Below, piece by piece: positions 8,659-16,243 of a stretch of DNA of 64,000 bases (the first letter of the stretch is position 1; each line of letters opens with the position of its first letter). The notes under the pieces were generated by a model that ran no database searches, was not told the origin of the DNA, and was given only the letters and a program-made list of their open reading frames with translations. Source of the DNA: an uncultured Bacilli bacterium (GTDB taxonomy: Bacteria; Bacillota_I; Bacilli_A; RFN20; CAG-449); the NCBI GenBank assembly GCA_944332075.1, contig CALVJL010000001.1:67787-131786 (forward strand), in the 5' to 3' direction. The position numbers and the translations under genes were made by a program.

Positions 8659-9155
8659 TTTTCTTCCTCCAAACTATCAATAATCACCTTTTCCCGGCGA
8701 TATATAATTTTACTAATTTTATTTTCCGGGTTAGCGAGAATTCTTTTAACTTCATCAAGAGGAATAAAAGTCATGTCTTTAATGAAATCATTTTCATAAG
8801 CCTCACGATGAAAATTTCCCTTACCGATTATTTTACAAAGAAAATAATGCGAGATATTATGTCTTAATAAAAGATTATAATCATCTTCAACTAATCCTAA
8901 GTATTTTATTACTTCAATTTTTAATCCGCATTCTTCTTCTACTTCTCTTTTTACGCATGAGATAAGATCTTCGCCTTCATTTACTCCACCGCCAGGTGTT
9001 TCAATATAACTAGCTTGACCAAACATATCATCTCGATAGATTTTTTCAAAAAAAACTTTATTATCATCAATGATAATCGCCCTAGCGATTAGACGATTGA
9101 CAAAGCTATCTTTAACCAATGGGTATTGATCATCTTTAAAATTTCCGTAAGCCAT
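8655..9155 (-). CDS. NUDIX hydrolase
   Basis: 166 residues with a complete Nudix box: GGGVNEGEDLISCVKREVEE continuing into ECGL (pattern G-x5-E-x7-R-E-V-x-E-E-x-G). It hydrolyses some nucleoside diphosphate linked to another group; the substrate cannot be read from the sequence. Start codon shares bases with the mnmA stop (TAATG), and its own end overlaps rimO, so it is part of dtd-mnmA-NUDIX-rimO. Confidence 0.88.
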   Translation of the reverse strand: MAYGNFKDDQYPLVKDSFVNRLIARAIIIDDNKVFFEKIYRDDMFGQASYIETPGGGVNEGEDLISCVKREVEEECGLKIEVIKYLGLVEDDYNLLLRHNISHYFLCKIIGKGNFHREAYENDFIKDMTFIPLDEVKRILANPENKISKIIYRREKVIIDSLEEEK

Positions 9156-10309
9156 TATTCTTCCTCTAAGAAAGTTGTATGCTTTCTTTTTCCGCGATAA
9201 TAAATTTCTTCAATAATTCCGCCGCCTAAGCATCTATCGCCGTCATAAAACACCGCAGCTTGCCCAGGAGTGACACTTTTTAACGGAGTTGAAGAAATTA
9301 TTTCAACCGTATCATCGGAAATAAACCGGTATTGAACCATATTATCTTTTTGACGGTACCGGAATTTGACCCCGGCATTAGTAAATTCAGTCGGTTTTGT
9401 CTCACCGAGGAAGTTCATTTCTTTAACGATTACTCGATCAGAAAGCAAATATTCATTCATTTCGCCTTGCGAAACATAAAGAATATTTCTCTTTACATCC
9501 TTAGCCACGACAAACCATGATCCGCTTTGCTGACCATGAATTCCGCCGATACCTAAACCTTTTCTTTGACCTAAAGTATAATAGAGAACTCCTTCATGCT
9601 TGCCGATTACTTTATGAGTATTAACATCGACGATATCGCCTTCTTTGGCTGGAAGATAATTATTCAAAAATTCTTTAAAATTTCTTTCTCCAATAAAACA
9701 AATCCCGGTCGAATCCTTTTTATCAGCAACTGGTAAATCTAATTCATGAGCAATTTTTCTAACTTCGTCTTTTGTAATATCGCCAAGAGGAAATAAACTA
9801 TCTTTAAGCTGTTCAAGCGAAACCTGCGATAAAAAATATGTTTGATCTTTATTTAAATCTTTCGCTTTATAAAGATAAGCCTTTCCGTTATCATCGATTT
9901 TTTTTGCGTAATGTCCCATTGCAATACAATCAAAGCCTTTTTCAAAAGCAAATTTTCTAAAGGTTTCAAATTTAATAAATTTATTGCAAAAGATGTCCGG
10001 ATTAGGTGTTCTACCCTTTTCATATTCTTTCAAGAAATAAGTGAAAACATAGTCCCAATACTCTTTGACAAAATCAATTCGATAAAGAGGAATATTCAGT
10101 TTTTCAGCAACCTTTTTAGCATCTTGATAATCCTTTTCCTGAGGACATATATCATCATTAATTGTCGGATTGCCAAGGTAATCATTATTAAGTAAACTAT
10201 CCCAGTTACGCATAAAACCGCCGGCCACCTCATAACCTTGCTTTTTTAATAAGTAAGCAGCAACCGCAGAATCAACGCCTCCTGAGAGACCGATTAACAC
10301 TTTTTTCAT
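9155..10309 (-). CDS. mnmA: tRNA-specific 2-thiouridylase MnmA
   Basis: Makes 2-thiouridine at the wobble base of Lys, Glu and Gln tRNAs. 384 residues. PP-loop GLSGGVDSAVAAYLL (8-22), MGHYAKK, first catalytic Cys region NPDIFCNKFIKF (Cys of the N-P-D-x-x-C motif), FLSQVSLEQL, second catalytic Cys DSTGICFIGERNF, and the C-terminal beta-barrel. Overlaps dtd by four bases. Confidence 0.95.
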   Translation of the reverse strand: MKKVLIGLSGGVDSAVAAYLLKKQGYEVAGGFMRNWDSLLNNDYLGNPTINDDICPQEKDYQDAKKVAEKLNIPLYRIDFVKEYWDYVFTYFLKEYEKGRTPNPDIFCNKFIKFETFRKFAFEKGFDCIAMGHYAKKIDDNGKAYLYKAKDLNKDQTYFLSQVSLEQLKDSLFPLGDITKDEVRKIAHELDLPVADKKDSTGICFIGERNFKEFLNNYLPAKEGDIVDVNTHKVIGKHEGVLYYTLGQRKGLGIGGIHGQQSGSWFVVAKDVKRNILYVSQGEMNEYLLSDRVIVKEMNFLGETKPTEFTNAGVKFRYRQKDNMVQYRFISDDTVEIISSTPLKSVTPGQAAVFYDGDRCLGGGIIEEIYYRGKRKHTTFLEEE

Positions 10310-10758
10310 CCTAACAAAACCTCACTATCTATCATTATCGTCGTTGGCCCATCATTAATTAAATGGACTTTCATATCCGCTCCGAAAACACCCGTAGAAA
10401 CTTTATAACCCTTACTTTTTACATAGCTAACCGCATACTCATAAAGGCTTTTTGCTTTTTCACCTTTAAGCGCTGTATTAAACGATGGTCTTCGACCTTT
10501 TTTATAATCAGCATATAGAGTAAATTGACTAACTAACATTACTTCGCCTTGACAATCGTCAAGCGAAAGATTTATTTTTCCATTTTCATCAGCGAATAAG
10601 CGCAAAGATAAAGCTTTATCTAAACATTTTTCAATAATAGAAGGATTATCGCCTTCTTGAAATCCAATAAGCAACAAAAAGCCTTTTCCAATCTTGGAAA
10701 AGACTTTCTGATCAATTTCAACTTGGGAAGATTTCACTACCTGCAATAAGATTCTCAT
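10306..10758 (-). CDS. dtd: D-aminoacyl-tRNA deacylase
   Basis: Removes D-amino acids mischarged on tRNA. 150 residues, the usual length. The two active-site motifs are present: MLVSQFTLYADYKKGRRPSF (S-Q-F-T) and LINDGPTTIMIDS (N-x-G-P-x-T/V). First gene of the dtd-mnmA-NUDIX-rimO operon. No clear Shine-Dalgarno, and a -10-like TATAAT lies only about ten bases before the ATG, so the leader is very short. Confidence 0.95.
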   Translation of the reverse strand: MRILLQVVKSSQVEIDQKVFSKIGKGFLLLIGFQEGDNPSIIEKCLDKALSLRLFADENGKINLSLDDCQGEVMLVSQFTLYADYKKGRRPSFNTALKGEKAKSLYEYAVSYVKSKGYKVSTGVFGADMKVHLINDGPTTIMIDSEVLLG

Positions 10759-10767
10759 AACGTAATC

Positions 10768-10810
10768 ATTATAATGAGATATCTCTTGCCGGGCAATGTT
10801 TATCTCATAA
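10768..10810 (-). promoter_or_regulatory. Promoter and nested inverted repeat between thiT and dtd
   Basis: TTGCCC (10791-10796), 17-base spacer, TATAAT (10768-10773) precedes dtd. The same stretch contains two nested inverted repeats: TAATGAGATA (10772-10781) with TATCTCATAA (10801-10810), and inside it TTGCC (10786-10790) with GGCAA (10792-10796). No T-run follows, so it is not an ordinary terminator. Confidence 0.4.
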
Positions 10811-11381
10811 CCGGGTAGATTTTATTTAATCTAGCTAATGGATAATATAAAACTAATAAAATAATTAAGTCGATAAAATATGTCGGAGCAATATAGGTGA
10901 TATTATAAGCAAATGAGCCAGCCCAAGGTGTATCATAAGCTAAAGTACCAGAAACGACATGTGATAAATAACGAATAACAAATACTAAAGTTACTGATAG
11001 AATGATATAAATATATGGATCAGCTGAATGAACAACTCCGTCACCTTCATCAGTAAAAATAAATTTTCTAAATAATCCTGCTAAACCAATTGCCCCAAAC
11101 GGAATAATATAGTCAAAGAAGGCTGAAATCGCACCATATTGGAAAATATATCCGTCATAAAGCCCTTGAGCTAAACCATAAATAATTCCGCCGCAGATAA
11201 ATCCTTTAATCGCACCGTGGCGATATGCGATGAAGAATAACGGGACCATAGCAAAGCCGATTGATCCGCCATTAGCGCCAACCTTTATTTCGCAGAACAT
11301 GCCAAGAACAATAGCAAGAGCTGTGAAAATAGCCATCTCGCACATATCATAAACCGAGATGAGTTTTTTCTTTTTTGTCAT
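10800..11381 (-). CDS. thiT: Thiamine transporter ThiT (ECF substrate-binding subunit)
   Basis: 193-residue membrane protein with about six hydrophobic segments; it captures thiamine and works with a shared ECF energy module encoded elsewhere. Sequence marks are MAIFTALAIVLGMF, GGSIGFAMVPLFFIAYRHGAIKG and the late SHVVSGTLAYDTPWAGSFAYNITYIAP stretch, which carries thiamine-contact positions in ThiT. A TPP riboswitch with its own terminator lies directly upstream, which confirms the substrate. Transcribed alone. Confidence 0.93.
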   Translation of the reverse strand: MTKKKKLISVYDMCEMAIFTALAIVLGMFCEIKVGANGGSIGFAMVPLFFIAYRHGAIKGFICGGIIYGLAQGLYDGYIFQYGAISAFFDYIIPFGAIGLAGLFRKFIFTDEGDGVVHSADPYIYIILSVTLVFVIRYLSHVVSGTLAYDTPWAGSFAYNITYIAPTYFIDLIILLVLYYPLARLNKIYPVMR

Positions 11382-11396
11382 AATTTAATTCCTCTC

Positions 11397-11428
11397 TAAG
11401 AAAAAAGCTTTCCTAGGTAAAGGAAAGC
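11397..11428 (-). terminator. Expression-platform terminator of the TPP riboswitch
   Basis: Minus-strand stem GCTTTCCT (11421-11428) / AGGAAAGC (11407-11414) then six T's, between the aptamer and thiT. Thiamine pyrophosphate binding is expected to favour this hairpin and stop transcription. Confidence 0.8.
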
Positions 11429-11435
11429 AAAAAGT

Positions 11436-11530
11436 TCAAAAGTATTCCTTCCGCTAGCATTACCTAGATCAAGTTTGGTCGAATCACTATCTAGATTCCT
11501 CTCAGCCCAGTTATACTGAGCTCCCGTAAA
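11436..11530 (-). ncRNA. TPP (THI-element) riboswitch controlling thiT
   Basis: The minus strand shows the conserved aptamer blocks in order: GGGAGCTC (P1 side), GGGCTGAGAGGA (the CUGAGA pyrimidine-sensor motif), GACCAAACTTGATCTAGG, and GGTAATGCTAGCGGAAGGA (the 3' block). The 5' edge is placed just before ACGGGAG near 11527. Response to thiamine pyrophosphate is established for this RNA family. Confidence 0.95.
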
Positions 11531-11531
11531 T

Positions 11532-11560
11532 ATAGTAAACGATATCGTTTCTTATGTAAA
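11532..11560 (-). promoter_or_regulatory. thiT promoter with a perfect palindrome in its spacer
   Basis: TTTACA (11555-11560), 17-base spacer, TACTAT (11532-11537), just upstream of the riboswitch. The spacer carries the perfect 14-base palindrome AAACGATATCGTTT (11537-11550), a shape expected of a dimeric repressor site. Confidence 0.5.
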
Positions 11561-11567
11561 TATCAAC

Positions 11568-12014
11568 CTAACGGAAGATAAAGATTTTTCTGCCTAGATA
11601 ATTAATTACTAACCCGATAATGGTCATAATAATTCTTGCGACAATATAAGGCACTGGAAGCAAATCGCTCAAGAGATAAATACCTAAATAAGATAGTAAT
11701 AAAACAAATACTCCAATTAAGGTAAATACTAAAAAGTCGCGAACGCTTTTACCCTCTTTTTCATCTTTTTTATTTTTATAAACAAAAATAACAGATAATA
11801 TATAATTGATAATTAAGCCAACAATAAAACCAAAGGTTGTCGCTAAAGCTTTTTCAATATGCCAGTTACCGAGAATAATCTCCGGTAATAAGTATTCTTC
11901 GGAAATAAAACTGACCGTCCAGTCAACTAACGTCGCTAATCCGCCAACAATCAAGAAACGAAAGATTTCCCAAATTAAATCGCGATGTTTTAAATACAAT
12001 TCTTTTAACTTCAT
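11568..12014 (-). CDS. GtrA-family membrane protein
   Basis: About 148 residues from the ATG at 12014 (MKLKELYLKHRD); a longer TTG start at 12050 is less likely. Four hydrophobic segments, with the family start FRFLIVGGLATLVDWTVSF and end VARIIMTIIGLVINYLGRKIFIF. GtrA/DPMS-type proteins are thought to flip undecaprenyl-linked sugars across the membrane. It lies 71 bases after the nucleotidyltransferase gene and is the last gene of the cluster at 11568-17541, so it may be co-transcribed. Confidence 0.85.
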   Translation of the reverse strand: MKLKELYLKHRDLIWEIFRFLIVGGLATLVDWTVSFISEEYLLPEIILGNWHIEKALATTFGFIVGLIINYILSVIFVYKNKKDEKEGKSVRDFLVFTLIGVFVLLLSYLGIYLLSDLLPVPYIVARIIMTIIGLVINYLGRKIFIFR

Positions 12015-12085
12015 GCCTAAAATCTTACTCCCATAATTTGAAATAGTCAATTGAAGATTTTCAAAGATAACAATTGTCTAAAATA

Positions 12086-13183
12086 TTATTCAATTCCGAA
12101 TTTAATTAAATCATCATCTTTGCTTTCAACGCTTAAAACTCTATTTAGTTTATCCCTTTTTGTAAAAAGCAAGCTAATAAAATGATGGATATAGGCAAAA
12201 GGAATCAAAATAATAGAACGGGAATAAGGATATTTTTCAAATAGCAGATGCAAAGGGATAAAAACCTTTTTTAACAAATAGACAAACTTGTTATCCTTTG
12301 AATGGGCAAATTTGTTTTTATTGACATCATTTTCCTTTCCAAAACCATGTATTCCTGAACGCAAAGAATAATTAATCAATTCTTCAATGTCATCGCGTTT
12401 ATAGTATTTCATTCCGCATTGAATTAGCTGCTCTGGATTATATTCAAAAATATATTCTAGTTCATTAATAATCGTATTAAAAAAATCACTAATCTCTAAT
12501 TCATTAACATATGAAATAATTTTTTGATAGTTCATTTTTTTCTTAGTCAGCATTAAATAAACATCTCCGAGTTCACGTACTCCCGCTCCGGATTTTAAAT
12601 GTTTATGGTAATGCATCAATAAAAAAACAAAATGATATTCATCTTCTAGATGGCAGCGATATCCCTCACAGCTTTTAATATATTTGAAAGGATTATGGAA
12701 AAATTTATCGCCTTTTTCACCTTCTTCTAAAAGTTGATGATGAAGTTCGGCATAAGATTTATCGTAAACATATTCCGCGTGGTGTTTAGCTATCGAATCG
12801 AGAACAAAAGAGTTTTCTTCTAATAATTTCCGAGCTTTTAGATAATCTTTGCCGTCAACGCAAAAATCAATATCGCCAGATAAGCGAAGATTTCTATCAT
12901 CATATAAAGGAAATAGTTCATAACCTTTAAAGAAGAAATATCTAATTTGATTCGCCGAGAAAATATCAGCAATTTTTTCAGCTATTTCGTCGTATTTTTC
13001 ATGTAAAACAAACGAAGAAAGATAATATTTCTTAAAACGCGAATCATTAGATACTTTATATAAATAAGGCAAAAAAGTTTGCTCAGAAATAATTCTCATC
13101 TGATTTTTTAATTCTTCATCAGAAGGAAGTGTTATTTTTCTATTTTGAATGCCAGCCGAAAATAAATTTAAAATAAAATTCAT
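12086..13183 (-). CDS. Nucleotidyltransferase-family protein (NTP_transf_5-like)
   Basis: 365 residues. The N-terminal half has RYFFFKGYELFPLYDDRNLRLSGDIDFCVDGKDYLKARKLL, in which GDIDFCVD (about 99-106) is the metal-binding Asp-x-Asp of the nucleotidyltransferase fold; HAEYVYDKSYAELHHQLLEE and HYHKHLKSGAGVRELGDV are also family-like. Members sit in RiPP and cell-envelope clusters next to PqqD, HprK-like kinase and ABC exporters, and some lasso-peptide loci use one for tailoring. Overlaps the ABC gene by four bases. The substrate is unknown. Confidence 0.75.
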   Translation of the reverse strand: MNFILNLFSAGIQNRKITLPSDEELKNQMRIISEQTFLPYLYKVSNDSRFKKYYLSSFVLHEKYDEIAEKIADIFSANQIRYFFFKGYELFPLYDDRNLRLSGDIDFCVDGKDYLKARKLLEENSFVLDSIAKHHAEYVYDKSYAELHHQLLEEGEKGDKFFHNPFKYIKSCEGYRCHLEDEYHFVFLLMHYHKHLKSGAGVRELGDVYLMLTKKKMNYQKIISYVNELEISDFFNTIINELEYIFEYNPEQLIQCGMKYYKRDDIEELINYSLRSGIHGFGKENDVNKNKFAHSKDNKFVYLLKKVFIPLHLLFEKYPYSRSIILIPFAYIHHFISLLFTKRDKLNRVLSVESKDDDLIKFGIE

Positions 13184-14748
13184 AATTCACCTAAATCTAA
13201 AATTTTTACATCGCTTGGTAAAATTAAATCATGATGAGTAATAATCATCTTTGATTTATTTATCGCAAGTAAATTATTAACAATCTGATTTTCAGTATTT
13301 TTATCAAGAGAAGAAGTAAATTCATCAAGAAGTAAAATTTCTTTATCAAGAAGCAAATTAATCGCTAAAAGTATTCTTTGAATTTGTCCGAGAGAAAGCC
13401 CACCGCCTCTTTCATAAAGAGGTGTATCTAATCCTTTTTCTTTTTGCATTAATTCATCATAAATACAGGCAGTTTTTAATGCCGCGACAATTTTTTCTTC
13501 ATTCGCATCATTCACGAATAAGGCAATATTTTCTCTAACTGTTCCAGAGAATAAAATATTATCTTGAACAACATATGAAAACAAACCATACACGTTGGAT
13601 AATGGATATTTCTCTCCATTAGATATCACATCAAGTTCTCCACTTTTTGGTTTTAAAAATCCTAAAAGTAAATTAAATAATGTCGATTTTCCGCGTCCAG
13701 ATGGTCCTTTAATAATCAATGTCTCGCCTTTAGAAAAAGTAAATGACAAATTTTTAAAAATCGGATAATCAAAATCAAAGCAAAGGTCTTTTACTTCAAT
13801 TTTTTCAAAATCGCTTATTTCAATTCTTTGGTAATCGTTAGGAAGCGACAATAATTTATCAACTCTAGCTTTACTTACTTTATAAGCATTGTAACGCGAT
13901 AACAATGATCCAAATCCAGAAATAGGACCTTCAAAATAAGAAACGAGCATCGTAAGTGTTGTTAATTCGCCAAAAGATATTTTATCATTAGAGATAAGAT
14001 AAGCTCCAAAAATAACGGCTAATGCTGATATCAAATTTAAAAATAGTGAAAATCCCCCACTTCCAATAATTGAAAGAAAGTTACGTTTATTTTTAATTCG
14101 ATAGTTATCAAGCATTTTTTGATCGAGCAATTTAGAAAAATTCGTCTCGGCATCATTAGCCTTTATCATCTTGATATTTTCGTAACTTTCCTGCATAAAA
14201 GCATTAACTTTTCCATCGCTTTCCAATGCTGCTTTATGAAATTTTTTTAAATAGGAAGAATAGATTCTTGAAAGAAGAAATGCAATGACTGCAATTGCTA
14301 ACAAAACTAATAAAATCTGATAAGAAATAATTGCAATCGCAGCAATAGCTAATACAAACCGCGAGCCATAAAGAAAAAGTGAAGGTATAATTTCACTGAC
14401 ACCGGTGTTAATATTATTAACATCATTAAGATAAATATTCGAAAGTTCTCCGCTATGATAAGCGCGTAATGATGTAAGATCTTTTTTTAAAAGATTATCA
14501 TATATCTCTTTCTTCAGATGAACTTCAACTCTTAATGATAATTTATTTCTAATCATCAAAGCGACAATAGAAATAGCGATTAAAACAATGATAATGGAGA
14601 GAAATAGAATAACTAACCAAACCAAGGGCTTTTTTGCGACTGCATTATCAATTAAATAGCGAGCCAAAAATGCCTCAGCAATTAAAAGCGAGGAACGAAT
14701 AACGTTGATTATTGATAAAATAGTTAATGATAATTTAAGATTTTTCAT
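13180..14748 (-). CDS. ABC exporter, fused membrane and ATPase domains
   Basis: 522 residues. The membrane domain (1-300) has about six hydrophobic segments and the usual YDNLLKKDLTSLRAYHSGEL coupling-helix region. The ATPase domain has Walker A GPSGRGKST (about 345), signature LSLGQIQR (about 450; Leu replaces the usual Gly at the third position of LSGGQ), Walker B ILLLDEFTSSLD (about 472) and switch His in ITHHD. No N-terminal C39 peptidase domain. It sits between a SipW-type peptidase and a nucleotidyltransferase, which points to export of a small peptide or modified product. Confidence 0.88.
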   Translation of the reverse strand: MKNLKLSLTILSIINVIRSSLLIAEAFLARYLIDNAVAKKPLVWLVILFLSIIIVLIAISIVALMIRNKLSLRVEVHLKKEIYDNLLKKDLTSLRAYHSGELSNIYLNDVNNINTGVSEIIPSLFLYGSRFVLAIAAIAIISYQILLVLLAIAVIAFLLSRIYSSYLKKFHKAALESDGKVNAFMQESYENIKMIKANDAETNFSKLLDQKMLDNYRIKNKRNFLSIIGSGGFSLFLNLISALAVIFGAYLISNDKISFGELTTLTMLVSYFEGPISGFGSLLSRYNAYKVSKARVDKLLSLPNDYQRIEISDFEKIEVKDLCFDFDYPIFKNLSFTFSKGETLIIKGPSGRGKSTLFNLLLGFLKPKSGELDVISNGEKYPLSNVYGLFSYVVQDNILFSGTVRENIALFVNDANEEKIVAALKTACIYDELMQKEKGLDTPLYERGGGLSLGQIQRILLAINLLLDKEILLLDEFTSSLDKNTENQIVNNLLAINKSKMIITHHDLILPSDVKILDLGEL

Positions 14749-15161
14749 TAAATTTTCCTCAATTTAATTATTAAGTAACGAAGAAAGCGAAAACGCCAAA
14801 AGAAAAGATAGATGCGATATTTTTTATCTGAAAACAAAACTTTCTTTTCGTTAATAATAACATAGTTAGCTTTGGCAAGAATCTGATCTTCACGAATATT
14901 TTTTTCAATTTTTGTTTGATGGTCACCGAGAAGAAAGAACTTATTCTTCTTCACTTTAAAAATTCTATGCAATACGTATTGTCCGTTATCGCGAAGATAA
15001 AAAACAATATCATTTTTCTTTAAGGCAAATGGTTTGCTTAATACAACTAAATCACCCGTATGAAGGAATGGCTGCATTGAAGTTCCGTTGATCGGCATAA
15101 TAAAGACTTTATCTTGTTCGAGAGCCTCTTTTAAACCATCAACAAAAAAATTAATCTCCAT
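14748..15161 (-). CDS. S26-family signal peptidase (Ser-His, SipW-like)
   Basis: 137 residues from the ATG at 15161. The catalytic Ser is in NGTSMQPFLHTGD (S28), followed by DIVFYL and YVLHRI (H65). The His-Arg in place of the bacterial Lys matches the SipW/eukaryotic-type Ser-His dyad. A hydrophobic C-terminal segment (IYLFFWRFRFLRYLIIKL) probably anchors it. It overlaps pqqD by 11 bases and abuts the ABC gene. Its substrate, perhaps the product carried by the cluster, is not visible. Confidence 0.82.
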   Translation of the reverse strand: MEINFFVDGLKEALEQDKVFIMPINGTSMQPFLHTGDLVVLSKPFALKKNDIVFYLRDNGQYVLHRIFKVKKNKFFLLGDHQTKIEKNIREDQILAKANYVIINEKKVLFSDKKYRIYLFFWRFRFLRYLIIKLRKI

Positions 15162-15420
15162 AAACAATATTAAGTGTCTTCAGCTGATTAATTGTCACGA
15201 TGATATCTTGCTTAGCTTTTTCTTTGCTAACATCATATTCAGCAACCATCTTTTCGGTTATATCATCGATGGAAAGATTATTCATAACACCCTCGACTAT
15301 CAAAAGGGATGTCGGGTTTAAAGTAATGACTTTTGAATAATCGACACTTTTTTTACTTTGGCGAACTAGCAATGCTTCATCACCAACTTTTTTAATCACA
15401 TAATCTGTATTAAATTTCAT
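15151..15420 (-). CDS. PqqD-like peptide-recognition protein
   Basis: 89 residues from the ATG at 15420, chosen because GGAGG lies six bases upstream. The pattern VIKKVGDEALLVRQSKKSVDYSKVITLNPTS ... GVMNNLSIDDITEKMVAEYDVSKEKAKQDIIVTINQL is the PqqD fold (winged helix, RiPP recognition element), which binds leader peptides in many RiPP systems. Overlaps both neighbours, so expression is coupled to the HprK-like and peptidase genes. Confidence 0.85.
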   Translation of the reverse strand: MKFNTDYVIKKVGDEALLVRQSKKSVDYSKVITLNPTSLLIVEGVMNNLSIDDITEKMVAEYDVSKEKAKQDIIVTINQLKTLNIVYGD

Positions 15421-16243
15421 AATCATCCTCCAAAACTTTCTTTAATGTTAGCACCGCTTCTTGAGAAATGTCACAGGATAAAGCATAAAAGTTTACTGAA
15501 GAGAGAATCTTATCAGTCACTTCATCCCAAATTTCCTTTGCTAACATAAATGAAGTATTAAGAATATGCGGAAGCAACTTAATAAAACCATCTTTTGGTT
15601 TTACTTTAGAAGCAGCATTTTTACCTCTACTTAATAAAACTATACCTTTTAAAGGGACAATTAAATTATTGTCAATTAAAGATTTTCCAGAAAAAGGATT
15701 TGGGTAAATAAGCAATTGATTATCTTTAAGCAAGATTAAATTCTTATCATCATTTATCGTCGTAACATTACAATACTTCCGCCACAAATCTGCATGTGTA
15801 GATTTTCCTGTTCCTGATGAAGCTACGAGTAAATATCCATTACCCTGATACGCAAACGATGAAGAATGGATGAGTATACCTTTTTTTCTTTTAAAAACAA
15901 AATAGAGAAAAGCATATTCACACATTAAATATTCACTGGCGAATGTTTTGAATTTTTCATCTATATAAATCGTCGCATTGTTTTCGTGATAAACGATAAT
16001 TCCTAAGGTTTGTTTATCAGCAGTCATTTGCTTTTGATAGAGATATTCTCCTTGATATATTTCATAAAAAGCTGATGAAATAATTTTTTCATTAGGTAAA
16101 GAAGGTAATGTTGAAGTAAACACCACTTTGATAACAACATCACCCTCTGCTTCACTTTGATATTTTTGGAGCTGAGAAATCATTTTTAATGAATGGACAA
16201 TAAATTGAAAATTTACCTCGCCAATCAAGCAATTTATAATCAT
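15410..16243 (-). CDS. HPr kinase-like protein
   Basis: 277 residues. Residues 1-120 are poorly conserved; the rest has the HprK-like core: ILIHSSSFAYQGNGYLL, P-loop ASSGTGKST (141-149), TTINDDKNLI with the acidic pair, and PNPFSGK. Bona fide HprK phosphorylates Ser46 of HPr; this protein lacks the usual HprK N-terminal domain, and its neighbours suggest phosphorylation of a peptide or small molecule, as shown for kinases in some lasso-peptide clusters. It starts inside the phosphorylase stop (ATGA). Confidence 0.8.
   Translation of the reverse strand: MIINCLIGEVNFQFIVHSLKMISQLQKYQSEAEGDVVIKVVFTSTLPSLPNEKIISSAFYEIYQGEYLYQKQMTADKQTLGIIVYHENNATIYIDEKFKTFASEYLMCEYAFLYFVFKRKKGILIHSSSFAYQGNGYLLVASSGTGKSTHADLWRKYCNVTTINDDKNLILLKDNQLLIYPNPFSGKSLIDNNLIVPLKGIVLLSRGKNAASKVKPKDGFIKLLPHILNTSFMLAKEIWDEVTDKILSSVNFYALSCDISQEAVLTLKKVLEDDYEI

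Noticed and set aside
15088-15321. Plus-strand ORF inside the PqqD/peptidase region as a possible precursor peptide
   Set aside because: It is antisense to two overlapping well-supported genes, has no ribosome-binding site and no leader-like sequence.
11568-16243. Complete lasso-peptide cluster
   Set aside because: No cyclase, no B2-type protease and no precursor ORF; only PqqD, kinase, transferase and exporter are shared.
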